Assembly (NCBI GenBank): GCA_020073615.1 | Contig: JAIQEX010000008.1 | Location: forward strand, 1-64,000 | Direction of reading: 5' to 3' | DNA: 64,000 nucleotides | From: Terriglobia bacterium | GTDB lineage: Bacteria; Acidobacteriota; Terriglobia; Bryobacterales; Bryobacteraceae | Shown: positions 1 through 8,006 of the stretch, piece by piece | How the letters are laid out: every line of letters begins with the position of its first letter | Numbering within the stretch: the first letter of the stretch is position 1 | Position numbers and translations under genes: made by a program | Notes under the pieces: generated by a model | Databases searched by the model: none | Told to the model about the DNA's origin: nothing | The model's input: the letters and a program-made list of their open reading frames with translations, nothing else

Positions 1-236
1 CCAATAGCGGCAGTGAGAAATACTTCTGATGAGCTCTCGGAAACACGGAACGTAGCATCGGTACCTCAGAAAAAACGGGATTAGCCGCCGAACGGCGGCC
101 GTTCCGATGCTACCGCTTTAAATGTGGAGTTGGAAAATCACCGAGCCCGGTTTTCCGGGTCCTTCGCACGTCAACTCCACATTTCTGACAACTTCACATT
201 AGTCGACAAATGTTCAGCTAAACATTTATCGATGAG
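1..236. repeat. Palindrome-rich non-coding segment at the edge of an IS21-type remnant
   Basis: No gene is visible here. Several perfect inverted repeats are. Bases 120-132 pair with 172-184 (13 bp); inside that loop 145-149 pairs with 154-158 around TTTT; bases 84-90 pair with 93-99 around AA; 52-61 pairs with 104-113 (10 bp) and encloses the 84-99 hairpin; 208-214 pairs with 221-227. The stretch ends where the IstB-like reading frame begins. It may be an element end or a structured remnant; its function is unknown. Confidence 0.5.
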
Positions 237-461
237 ATGGGGTATTTGAATCTGAAACCAGAGCAGTCCAACATCTTTTTCAAGCTGATGGAAGAGCGTT
301 ACCGCCAGCATTCCACAATTATTACAACGAATTTGGTGTACGACGAGTGGCCGAACTTCTTGGGCAATCGCCCGATGGTGGAAGCGCTGCTGAGCCGTCT
401 GCGGCACTTCTGCCACACGGTGCACATTGACGGGCCGTCGCTGCGCCTGCCACAAAGTTGA
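222..461 (+). pseudogene. IstB-like ATPase, C-terminal fragment (IS21-type helper)
   Basis: The frame opens just after a TAA at 219-221 and reads FIDEMGYL, which is the Walker B region of IstB-type AAA+ transposition helpers. About 75 residues follow, including STIITTNL and DEWPNFLGN, which match the C-terminal third of that family. Full IstB proteins are about 240-260 residues, so the P-loop half is missing. The ATG at 237 could start a short product, but truncation in the middle of the ATPase core makes it non-functional. It points to an old IS21-type insertion at this edge of the window. Confidence 0.7.
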
Positions 462-472
462 GGAGTACCATT

Positions 473-799
473 GTGGACGACGGCTGCGAAGAGTACATTC
501 GCCAGGTTCTGGAGACGTACCGCAAAACGCCGGGTACGATGGGTACGGTCCGTCGCGCAGACCGCATGCTGGCCGCGCAGTTGTACCAGCGCGGTGTCTC
601 CGCGAGAGTGATCGAAAAAGCACTCGTGTTGGCGGCGGCGCGTCGCTTCATGCGTCCCCTCGATGCCCCGCCGCTGGGCACGATTCGCTCGCTGGCATAT
701 TTCCTGCCGGTGATCGAGGAAGTGCTCGCCATGCGCGTCACCCCAGATTACTTTCAGCACGTACGCCGCAAACTCGAACGGATTGTGCCGATCGGGTAG
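473..799 (+). CDS. Small helical protein next to the IstB remnant, function unknown
   Basis: This is a protein of about 108 residues. GTG at 473 is preferred to TTG at 458, because a purine-rich GAGGAG lies about 8 bases before it and inside the longer version. The sequence is mostly predicted helix and Arg-rich, with APPLGTIRSLAYFLPVIEEV and a C-terminal YFQHVRRKLER. I recall similar ORFs beside IstB-like genes in other genomes but cannot verify that here. It starts 11 bases after the IstB fragment ends, so both probably came in on the same element. No catalytic motif is visible. Confidence 0.5.
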   Translation: MDDGCEEYIRQVLETYRKTPGTMGTVRRADRMLAAQLYQRGVSARVIEKALVLAAARRFMRPLDAPPLGTIRSLAYFLPVIEEVLAMRVTPDYFQHVRRKLERIVPIG

Positions 800-1482
800 C
801 TGCCGAGTCCTTCGCAATCAACTCCCTGCGCGCCTTTGGCGCCGATGATGGAAACGCAAGGCGCACGCCTTCGGCGTGGATAATACTGCTTGCCCTCTCT
901 CGTTCCCCAAGACACGCCTTCGGCGTAGGATGATAGCCCTCCGATTTCGCTCCTGTTCTCAGTCCCGTTCCCAGAGTGGGTTACCTCAGCCCACCCCTAC
1001 TGGTCTACTCTTGCCGAGCGCCCAAGAGTTAGGCTTCGCAGATAGGGTCGTGGCTCAAGCGTTGCGGCCGATCATAGTATCTGCGGACGGTCAGAGTGTC
1101 CGTCGCCGTCTGCGAAACAGTGAAGGCGAAGTGCGCGCGACGCTGCAGCGCTTCCCTAGATACTTCTCCGTCTGCCTATCAAGCCTGTTGTAGTGAGGAA
1201 ACCCTAGTTGGCGACGCTCTCTGGTAGCGGCATGTGCGCCGTCTGAAATAAGTCCTGCTAAACGCGCTTCCCGCCGCCGATCCACGTGGCTGGTTTGACG
1301 CCATAGCGGGCTTGTGCCGCTCGCGGCCCACTTACTGGGAAGAATTGCTGGAACACTAGAGAATCGAATCTTCGGCTATGGCATCCTCCCCGAAGATTCC
1401 CCTGATCTGATCCTTCCCCGCCTCGCCTTTGCGAGCTCTTAGGATATCAGGCGCACCAGGCTGGTGCAGCTGAACCCAAGCC
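800..1482. other. Intergenic stretch without a convincing gene
   Basis: About 680 bases with only short shadow ORFs. Two copies of CACGCCTTCGGCGT lie at 864-877 and 913-926, each a small hairpin (ACGCC-TTC-GGCGT). A perfect 10-bp inverted repeat pairs 1366-1375 with 1390-1399 just past the end of the synthetase gene, with no T-run for a classical terminator. A 34-codon open stretch at about 1258-1362 reads DPRGWFDAIAGL and ELLEH, weakly like a transposase C-terminus. The stretch is best seen as decayed mobile-element debris. Confidence 0.45.
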
Positions 1483-3339
1483 CTACTTCGCCCCCAGCGC
1501 CCAGGGGTTCGCCACGGTCGAAAGGTCGCCCAGCGGCTCGCCCAGGTAGCTCTGGCGGATCAGCCGGCGCACGATTTTGCCGCTCTGCGTTTTGGGCAGC
1601 TCGGCCACTACCATGACGGCGCGCGGCCGGAAGGTCGGCCCCAGCACCTCCACCACCGTGGCGCTGACCGCGGCGGCATCCACTACGGCGCCGGGCCGCG
1701 CCACCACGTAGCCTACGATGGCTTCGCCCTTCAATTCGTCGGGGACGCCGATCACCGCCGCTTCGGCCACGCCGGGGTGCTGCATCATGGCCTCTTCCAC
1801 CTCGGCGGGCCCCACCTTGCGGCCGGCCACGTTCATGCTCTCGTCGGCGCGCCCGTGCAGGAACCAGTAGCCGTCTGCATCCACGCTGGCCCAGTCGCCG
1901 TGGTACCACATGCCGGGGAACCGCGACCAGTAGGTGTCCAGGTAGCGCTGCGGGTCGTTCCAGATGCCGCGCGTCATGGAAGGCGCGGGGAGGGTGCACA
2001 CCAGGTAGCCCTTGCGGCCGCGTACCGGCGCGCCGGTCTCGTCCACCACCTCGGTGGCCATGCCGGGCGCGGGCCCGCCCAGGGTACACGGCTTGAGCGG
2101 CTGGATGGGCAGCGGAAACAGGAAGCAGCCCACGATCTCCGTTCCCCCCGAAATGTTGATGATGGGGCAGCGGCGCCGGCCCACGCGCTCGAAAAACCAC
2201 AGCCACGACGTCTCATCCCAGGGCTCGCCGGTGGACCCGAGCAGGCGCAGGGAGGCCATGGGCGGCAATGGAGCGGCGTCCTTCATCAGCACGCGGATAG
2301 CCGTGGGCGAGACGCCGAAAGTGGTGATGCCGTGCCTCTCGATCATCTCCCAGAGGCGGGTGGGGGCAGGGAAGTCGGGCGCGCCGTCGTAGAGGAAGAT
2401 GGTGCCGCCGAAGAGATGATTGCCGAGAATGCTCCACGGTCCCATCATCCAGCCGATGTCGGAGAGCCAGAAGAACCGGTCCTCCGGGCGATGGTCGAAA
2501 CCGAGCCAGATTTCCTTTCCCATTTGCGCCAGGCAGCCGGCATGGGTGTGGACCGCGCCCTTCGGCTTTCCCGTGGTGCCCGAGGTGTAGAGGATAAACG
2601 CGCGCGCCTCGGAAGCGAGCGCGGCGGTGGGCGCCGCGGCGGGCTGCCCGCGCAGGAAGTCGTCCCAGGCGAGCGAGCCCGCCGCGTCGCCTCCCCGGTA
2701 GCGCAGCACGATAGTGCGCTCGACCGAGCCCGGCATCTTTTCGAGCAGCGGAAGCAGCTTGCCTCGGCGCTCCAGGTGGTCGGCGGTGAACAGCACGCGC
2801 GCGCCCGAATCGGCCACCCGTGTGGCGATGGCGCCGGCCCCGAAGCCGGCGAAGATGGGCACTACCGTCAGCCCCGCCTTGAAGCAGCCATAAAGGATGG
2901 AGAGGACCTCCGGGACCATGGGCATGCACAAAGCCACACGGTCACCGGCCTCGAGACCGAGCGCGCCCAGGCCATTGGCCACGCGGCCGGCCTCGGCATG
3001 CAATTCCGCGAAGGTGACTGCGCGGGTTTCGCCGCTCTCGCCCTCCCAGAGGCAGGCCAGGCGCCCGGAATCGGCCCAGCGGTCCAGGCAGTTGTAAGCG
3101 ATGTTGAGGGTACCGCCCACGAACCATTCCGCCCACTCGGGTCCGCGGCTGGTGTCCACGACCTGCCGGTAGGGTGCGAACCACGCCACGTCCATCTCGC
3201 GCAGGATCTCGTCCCAGAACCGGTCCGGATCGTCGCGCGAGAAGCGCAGAAACGCTTCCCGGTCCTGGAAACTCAGGCGCCGCATGAAGCGCCACACGTT
3301 GGTATTCTCGATGAATTCGCGCGACGGCTCCCAGATCAT
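1483..3339 (-). CDS. AMP-forming acyl-CoA synthetase, acetyl-CoA-synthetase-like
   Basis: This ANL-superfamily enzyme is predicted to activate a short carboxylic acid with ATP to an acyl-AMP and then form the CoA thioester in the cytoplasm. It has the N-terminal ACS cap, the P-loop YTSGTTGKPKG at about residue 250, the GGTE motif, the hinge YHGDW...GYWFLHGRADE, and the C-terminal PKTQSGK whose lysine is catalytic and a usual acetylation site. Starting at MIWEP (3339) gives 618 residues; the longer frame from 3369 would extend further into the opposing promoter. It is divergent from an ECF sigma factor. Acetate or propionate is the likely substrate, but close relatives use other acids. Confidence 0.88.
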   Translation of the reverse strand: MIWEPSREFIENTNVWRFMRRLSFQDREAFLRFSRDDPDRFWDEILREMDVAWFAPYRQVVDTSRGPEWAEWFVGGTLNIAYNCLDRWADSGRLACLWEGESGETRAVTFAELHAEAGRVANGLGALGLEAGDRVALCMPMVPEVLSILYGCFKAGLTVVPIFAGFGAGAIATRVADSGARVLFTADHLERRGKLLPLLEKMPGSVERTIVLRYRGGDAAGSLAWDDFLRGQPAAAPTAALASEARAFILYTSGTTGKPKGAVHTHAGCLAQMGKEIWLGFDHRPEDRFFWLSDIGWMMGPWSILGNHLFGGTIFLYDGAPDFPAPTRLWEMIERHGITTFGVSPTAIRVLMKDAAPLPPMASLRLLGSTGEPWDETSWLWFFERVGRRRCPIINISGGTEIVGCFLFPLPIQPLKPCTLGGPAPGMATEVVDETGAPVRGRKGYLVCTLPAPSMTRGIWNDPQRYLDTYWSRFPGMWYHGDWASVDADGYWFLHGRADESMNVAGRKVGPAEVEEAMMQHPGVAEAAVIGVPDELKGEAIVGYVVARPGAVVDAAAVSATVVEVLGPTFRPRAVMVVAELPKTQSGKIVRRLIRQSYLGEPLGDLSTVANPWALGAK

Positions 3340-3397
3340 CCGCCGGGAGTATGGCAAGCGCGCGGGCATGCTGTCAAGCAGGGGCGCCGTGGTTCGT

Positions 3398-3403
3398 TAC
3401 AAT
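3398..3403 (+). promoter_or_regulatory. -10 box for the ECF sigma gene, probably leaderless
   Basis: TACAAT lies six bases before the GTG start at 3410, so the transcript would begin at or next to the start codon. No Shine-Dalgarno sequence is visible. No clear -35 was found. Confidence 0.45.
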
Positions 3404-3409
3404 CGAAGT

Positions 3410-4075
3410 GTGGACAAGCAAGGCGAGACCGAACTGGCGCGCGCTCTGCTGGCGGGCGAGATCCATGCCTTCGAACGGTTCGTCGAGCACTTCCGCTCCA
3501 AGGTGTTCCACTATAGCTGGCTGATGTGCGGCCGGCCGGAGGATGCCGAGGAAGTGGCGCAGGAGACGCTGCTCAAGGTGTTCGAGAATTTCGAACAGCT
3601 TCGCGAGCCGGAACGCGTGCGGCCGTGGATTTTCCGCATCGCCAAGAACGCCTGCCTCATGCAGCGCCGCAAGAGCGTCTTCGCGCCCGCCCACGAGCTC
3701 TCCATCGACGAGCTGCCGCCCACGGCCGAGCCGGCCGGAGAGGAGACGCCGCCCGAGACCGCGCTGCTCGCTTCGGAGCTGCGCGCGGTGCTCGATCGCG
3801 TGATCGCCGAGCTCCCGGCGTCTTACCGCGCGGTGGTGCTGCTGCGCGACATGGAAGAGCTTTCCACCGAGGAGACCGCCCAGATCCTGGAACTGACCAC
3901 CGACGTGGTGAAGACGCGCCTGCACCGCGGCCGGCTGGCCATGCGGCAGAAGCTGGATTGCTACGTGAACAATCACTGCCTGGAGGACCAGCCCAGCCCC
4001 AATCCGGCGCCCTTGAGCGCCGCCGAGCGGGAGGCGCTCTACGCGGTGTGGCGGAGAAGCGCAGCGGTCCGGTGA
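3410..4075 (+). CDS. ECF-type RNA polymerase sigma factor
   Basis: This is a sigma-70-family factor of the extracytoplasmic-function type, about 221 residues. Region 2 reads RPEDAEEVAQETLLKVF and WIFRIAKN, the core-binding and -10-recognition helices. Region 4 (about residues 135-185) reads LPASYRAVVLLRDMEELS and the helix-turn-helix VVKTRLHRGR. GTG at 3410 is chosen because a -10 box lies just upstream; a longer frame from 3284 would overlap the divergent synthetase. About 35 extra residues follow region 4. No anti-sigma gene adjoins it; the next gene is a membrane Fe-S protein 55 bases on, possibly co-transcribed. Its regulon is unknown. Confidence 0.88.
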   Translation: MDKQGETELARALLAGEIHAFERFVEHFRSKVFHYSWLMCGRPEDAEEVAQETLLKVFENFEQLREPERVRPWIFRIAKNACLMQRRKSVFAPAHELSIDELPPTAEPAGEETPPETALLASELRAVLDRVIAELPASYRAVVLLRDMEELSTEETAQILELTTDVVKTRLHRGRLAMRQKLDCYVNNHCLEDQPSPNPAPLSAAEREALYAVWRRSAAVR

Positions 4076-4130
4076 CTGAGGTCACTGCTTTCGTAGTTTC
4101 AACGGCTTAGCATGTGGTTTGGGAAGTTTT

Positions 4131-5195
4131 ATGGCCACCACGCAAGCCGCCCCGCCCACCCCCGCCCCGGCTCCGGTCCGCCGCAAGAAGCTGATCAAGC
4201 GCGCCGCGCCGGACCACTCGCAGTCTCTGCGCCGTGCCGTCCAGGGGGCGTTTCTGGCGCTCAACGTCTGGATCGGCGTCGAGTTTTACCTGTTTGTGCG
4301 GTACTACGAGACCGGCGGGAAATCGGCCTGGGCCAGCCGGCCGCCGGGCGTGGAAGGGTGGCTGCCCATCGCGTCGCTCATGAACCTGAAAGTGCTGCTG
4401 GCCACGGGACGGATGCCGCGGCTGCACCCCGCGGGAATGGTCCTGCTGATCTCTTTTCTAGCCATGTCGTGGATCTTCCGCAAGAGTTTTTGCGGATGGC
4501 TGTGCCCCGTGGGGACGGTGTCGGAATACCTGTGGCGGCTGGGGCGGCAGACTTTCGGGCGGAACTTCCGCGTGCCGCGCAAGCTGGATATTGCGCTGCG
4601 CAGCCTGAAATACCTTCTGCTGGGGCTGTTCGGCTACGCTGTGGCCTCCATGTCCGTCGCCGCGATCGGCGCGTTCCTGGAAGGTCCGTACGGGATAGTG
4701 GACGACGTGAAGATGCTCAACTTCTTCCGCCTGCTGAATGTCACCGGCGGGGTGGTGATCGCGCTGCTGGTGTTGGCGTCGGTCTTCGTGCAGAACTTCT
4801 GGTGCCGCTACCTGTGCCCCTACGGCGCGCTGATGGGGCTGGCCGCGCTGGCAAGCCCGCTGCGCATCCGCCGCGTGGAGTCGCTGTGCATCGACTGCGG
4901 CAAGTGCGCCAAGGCATGTCCCTCGGCGCTGCCGGTAGACCGGCTAATCACCATTCAGTCCGCCGAGTGCACGGGGTGCCTGGCGTGCGTGGCCGACTGT
5001 CCCGCCGCAGGCGCCCTGTTCCTGGCCGCGCCGCGCCGCAGGCGCGTTCCCGCATGGGCCATGGCCGCCGGGGTGGTGGTCCTGTTCGCCGGCATTTGCG
5101 GCTATGCGCGCTTCTCCGGCCACTGGACCACCGACCTGCCGGGACGCGTGTACCAGGAGCTGATTCCGCACGCCAACGAATTCACGCACCCGTAA
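4131..5195 (+). CDS. Membrane polyferredoxin (NapH/YccM/CcoG-like 4Fe-4S protein)
   Basis: The 354-residue protein has a Pro/Ala-rich N-terminus and about five transmembrane segments. Two CxxxCP motifs lie on membrane loops (FCGWLCPVG, WCRYLCPYG). A bacterial two-cluster ferredoxin domain follows (CIDCGKCAKACP and CTGCLACVADCP, about residues 245-290), then one final membrane helix. This is the arrangement of NapH/NosR/CcoG-type electron-transfer proteins. ATG at 4131 follows a GGGAAG ribosome site; the upstream TTG at 4119 is less likely. The partner reductase is not in the window, so the pathway is open. It follows the sigma factor by 55 bases. Confidence 0.82.
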   Translation: MATTQAAPPTPAPAPVRRKKLIKRAAPDHSQSLRRAVQGAFLALNVWIGVEFYLFVRYYETGGKSAWASRPPGVEGWLPIASLMNLKVLLATGRMPRLHPAGMVLLISFLAMSWIFRKSFCGWLCPVGTVSEYLWRLGRQTFGRNFRVPRKLDIALRSLKYLLLGLFGYAVASMSVAAIGAFLEGPYGIVDDVKMLNFFRLLNVTGGVVIALLVLASVFVQNFWCRYLCPYGALMGLAALASPLRIRRVESLCIDCGKCAKACPSALPVDRLITIQSAECTGCLACVADCPAAGALFLAAPRRRRVPAWAMAAGVVVLFAGICGYARFSGHWTTDLPGRVYQELIPHANEFTHP

Positions 5196-5217
5196 GGTGG
5201 CGTGGCCGAGCGGGGGC

Positions 5218-5886
5218 CTACCCTATTAACTTACAGGCCAGGGCCAAGCCGTCGCCCAAGGGCACCAGGCTCACGGCCACGCGCTCGTCTTCGTGCAGCT
5301 TGCGGCTGAAGGCGCGAATCGCTTCGGTATCGGGATCGTGGTCCTGGGGGTCCACCACGCTGCCGTTCCACAGGACGTTGTCGGCGGCGATCAATCCGCC
5401 GCGGCGCAGCAGCACCAGGGCGCGCTCGTAGTAATTCTCGTAGTTCCGCTTATCGGCATCGATGAAGGCGAGGTCGAACGTGCCGGCCTGGCCGCCGGCA
5501 ATCAGCGCATCCAGCGTTTCGAGCGCGGGCGCGAGGCGCAGATCGATCTTCGTTTCGACGCCGGCTTCGCGCCAGGTGCGCCGCGCGCGGGAGGTGTATT
5601 CGTCGCTGAGGTCGCAGGCGACGACCCTTCCGCCCTCGGGCAGGGCGAGCGCCACCCAGGTGGAACTGTATCCCATGAAGACGCCCACCTCCAGGGTACG
5701 GCGGGCGGCGACAAGCCGCGCCAGCAGATGCAGGAACTGTCCCTGCTCGGGGGAAGTCTGCATGGAGGCGTGGGGGTGCTCTTCGGTATCCTCGCGCAGC
5801 CGGCGCAAGGCCTCGGGCTCGCGCAGGGTCACCTGGCGCATGTAGGCGGCCAGTTCATCGGTCAGGGGCGTATCGGTTCGGGACAT
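5218..5886 (-). CDS. SAM-dependent O-methyltransferase, catechol/caffeoyl-CoA type
   Basis: The 222-residue protein has the family's SAM motif (LEVGVFMGYSSTWVALALP at about residue 65) and metal-binding acidic motifs FIDADKRNYENYY and DNVLWNGSVVDP, which hold a divalent cation and orient the phenolic hydroxyl. These soluble cytoplasmic enzymes methylate catechol-like small molecules; the substrate cannot be read from sequence. It is the last gene of a probable adk / Nramp-like / methyltransferase run on this strand, starting 14 bases after the transporter stop. Confidence 0.87.
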   Translation of the reverse strand: MSRTDTPLTDELAAYMRQVTLREPEALRRLREDTEEHPHASMQTSPEQGQFLHLLARLVAARRTLEVGVFMGYSSTWVALALPEGGRVVACDLSDEYTSRARRTWREAGVETKIDLRLAPALETLDALIAGGQAGTFDLAFIDADKRNYENYYERALVLLRRGGLIAADNVLWNGSVVDPQDHDPDTEAIRAFSRKLHEDERVAVSLVPLGDGLALACKLIG

Positions 5887-5900
5887 GGCGCAGAGTCATT

Positions 5901-7181
5901 TTACCCCGCCACGAACATGGCCACCGCCGCCAGCGACATCACCACCGCGGCGAGCCAACCGAGCCAGCGAAGGAGCGGCGGGTTCACCAGGCGGCCCATG
6001 ACGCGCGGGTCGGAGGTCAGCAGCACGATCATCACGATCAGCGGCGGCGCGAGCACGCCATTGGCGACGGCCGTCCAGAAGAGCATTTTGACGGCGGCGA
6101 TGCCGGCATAATCCAGCGCCAGCCCGAGCGCCATGGCCGCCGCCAGCACGGCGTAGAACTTGCCCGCCAGACTTGGCTTCCGATCGAGCGACGCGCTCCA
6201 CGCCATGGCTTCCCCGATGGCGTAGGCGCTCGACCCCGCCAGCACCGGCACACCCAGCATACCGGTGCCGATCAGCCCGATGGTGAACAGCCAGTACGCG
6301 CCGCGGCCGGCCAGCGGCCGCAGCGCCTCCGCCGCCTGACGGGTAGTCGCGGTCGCGGTGATTCCGTGGGCGTGCAGCGTGGCGGCGGTGGTCAGGATGA
6401 TGAAGTACATCACCAAATTCGAAAAGAACATGCCGGCGATCACGTCGGTCCGCGCGCGCCGCAATTCCCGGGCGGTGGCGCCCTGGCGTTGCGCCACGGT
6501 GCGCTTGCCCTCCGACCGTTCCTCCTCCACCTCCTCGGCCGCCTGCCAGAAGAAGAGGTACGGGGAGATGGTGGTTCCCAGGATTCCCACCAGCACCGCC
6601 AGGTATTCGCGCGACCAGTGAATCTCCGGGACCAGCGTCGCGCGCAGCACCTGCGTCCAGTCGGGCCGCGCGATGAAGGCGGTGATGACGTATGCGAACA
6701 GCACCAGGGTGAGCCATTTGAACACGCGAGCGATGGCGCGGTAGGAGCTCCAGAACAGCAGGGCCACCAGGAGCGCCGCATAAAACGGCATCCAGAAGAG
6801 CGAGCTCACACCAGTCACCATGCGGGTGGCCTCGGCCATGCCGGCCAGGTCGGCGCCGATATTGATGGTATTGGCGACGATGAGCAGCAGGCAGGCCCCC
6901 CACAGCACCCCGCGGGGGTAGCGGCGGCGCACGACGGCGGCCAGACCCCTGCCGGTCACCATGCTCAGGCGGGAGCACATCAACTGCACGGCGGTCATCA
7001 GAGGGAAGGAAAAAAGGGCGGTCCACAACGGCCCGTATCCGAAGGCCGCGCCAGTGACGGAGTAGGTGGCTATGCCGGAAGGGTCGTCGTCGGCCGCGCC
7101 CGTGATCAGCCCCGGCCCCAACTCCGCGAAGAACTGCTGTATGGTGTGGGGGCGCTTCCGCTTTCCCATTGGGCCCAGCAT
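5901..7181 (-). CDS. Nramp-family divalent metal transporter, NRMT-like variant
   Basis: The 426-residue protein has about eleven transmembrane segments. The canonical TM1 motif DPGN is replaced by DDDPSGIATYS at about residues 31-41, and the TM6 region reads GTTISPYLFFWQAAEEVEEE without the usual methionine-proline-histidine. These changes are typical of Nramp-related proteins thought to move magnesium or manganese rather than iron. A charged cytoplasmic loop after TM6 is rich in Glu and Arg. The start may be 7181 or the ATG four codons later. It lies between adk and an O-methyltransferase with short gaps, so it is probably in one operon. Confidence 0.82.
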   Translation of the reverse strand: MLGPMGKRKRPHTIQQFFAELGPGLITGAADDDPSGIATYSVTGAAFGYGPLWTALFSFPLMTAVQLMCSRLSMVTGRGLAAVVRRRYPRGVLWGACLLLIVANTINIGADLAGMAEATRMVTGVSSLFWMPFYAALLVALLFWSSYRAIARVFKWLTLVLFAYVITAFIARPDWTQVLRATLVPEIHWSREYLAVLVGILGTTISPYLFFWQAAEEVEEERSEGKRTVAQRQGATARELRRARTDVIAGMFFSNLVMYFIILTTAATLHAHGITATATTRQAAEALRPLAGRGAYWLFTIGLIGTGMLGVPVLAGSSAYAIGEAMAWSASLDRKPSLAGKFYAVLAAAMALGLALDYAGIAAVKMLFWTAVANGVLAPPLIVMIVLLTSDPRVMGRLVNPPLLRWLGWLAAVVMSLAAVAMFVAG

Positions 7182-7229
7182 AGCAGCGGGCCGCAGCGGG
7201 TTTCGGCGAGTGAGGCGGACGATTGCCCG

Positions 7230-7901
7230 TCAGCGCGCAAGGGCCGGGCTGTTGCGCGATACTTCGGCCAGGGCGCGCTCGATGGCCTGGGAGACCAGTT
7301 CCGGCGCGAGGCCGGCATCCACGCGGCAGACCGCCCATGGGCCGTACCAATGGAGAACCGGTCCGGTCTGTTCCTCGAACGCCTGCAGCCGCCGGCGGAT
7401 GACGGCCTCCTGGTCGTCGTCGCGCGTGAGCAGGGGGGCGCCGTCGTCGTCGCACTGGCCGGCGGCGCGCGGAGGCTGGGAGAGCAGGTTGTAGATGCGG
7501 CGGCACTCCGGGCACTGGCGGCGCGCCGTCAACCGGGCGACCAGCACGTCGGCGGCGACATCCATATGAATCACGGCCGGCGGCGCCAGCCCGCGCTGCT
7601 GCAGCAGGCCCTCGAGGTAGATCGCCTGGGGCACGGTGCGCGGGTAGCCATCGAGCAGGAAGCCGCGCGCGCAATCCGGCTGCGCAATCCGGTTGGCGAC
7701 GATTCCGTTCACGATTTCGTCGCCCACCAGCCCGCCCTTGCTCATGATCTCACTGGCAAGCTTCCCCAGCTCCGTGCCGGCTTTGCACTCGGCGCGGAAC
7801 GCTTCACCGGTGGAGATGGCGGGTATGCGGAAGCGCTGGGCCAGAAACGCCGCCTGCGTGCCTTTTCCGCAGCCGGGCGGACCGAAGAGCAATAGAATCA
7901 C
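7230..7901 (-). CDS. adk: Adenylate kinase / nucleoside monophosphate kinase
   Basis: It transfers phosphate between ATP and AMP in the cytoplasm. The P-loop GPPGCGKGTQ begins about eight residues in, and the AMP site includes ISTGEAFR and DGYPRT. The LID has a zinc-type pattern, Cys-x2-Cys-x16-Cys-x2-Asp (CPEC ... CDDD). GTG at 7901 is preferred because GGGAGG lies a few bases upstream; the longer ATG frame from 7955 adds residues the family lacks. The result is about 223 residues, normal for long-form Adk. It may be a second adk, since the usual secY neighbourhood is absent. Confidence 0.85.
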   Translation of the reverse strand: MILLLFGPPGCGKGTQAAFLAQRFRIPAISTGEAFRAECKAGTELGKLASEIMSKGGLVGDEIVNGIVANRIAQPDCARGFLLDGYPRTVPQAIYLEGLLQQRGLAPPAVIHMDVAADVLVARLTARRQCPECRRIYNLLSQPPRAAGQCDDDGAPLLTRDDDQEAVIRRRLQAFEEQTGPVLHWYGPWAVCRVDAGLAPELVSQAIERALAEVSRNSPALAR

Positions 7902-8006
7902 GATAGCCTCCCGAACTTGCAGGCTAACTTCTGGCGCGGAAGGCGTCAAGGGCATTTGAGCTGCGAAATACCGAAACTGCCGGGCATTCCATCGCCCATC
8001 TAGCTT

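Noticed and set aside
876-1193. 105-residue ORF in the debris zone
   Set aside because: Low-complexity Arg/Ser-rich start, no ribosome site, no family pattern.
1258-1362. Possible IS66-type transposase C-terminus
   Set aside because: Only about 34 codons with weak resemblance; kept as a note in the intergenic entry.
1777-3516. 579-residue + strand frame
   Set aside because: Antisense to the acyl-CoA synthetase, which has full family motifs.
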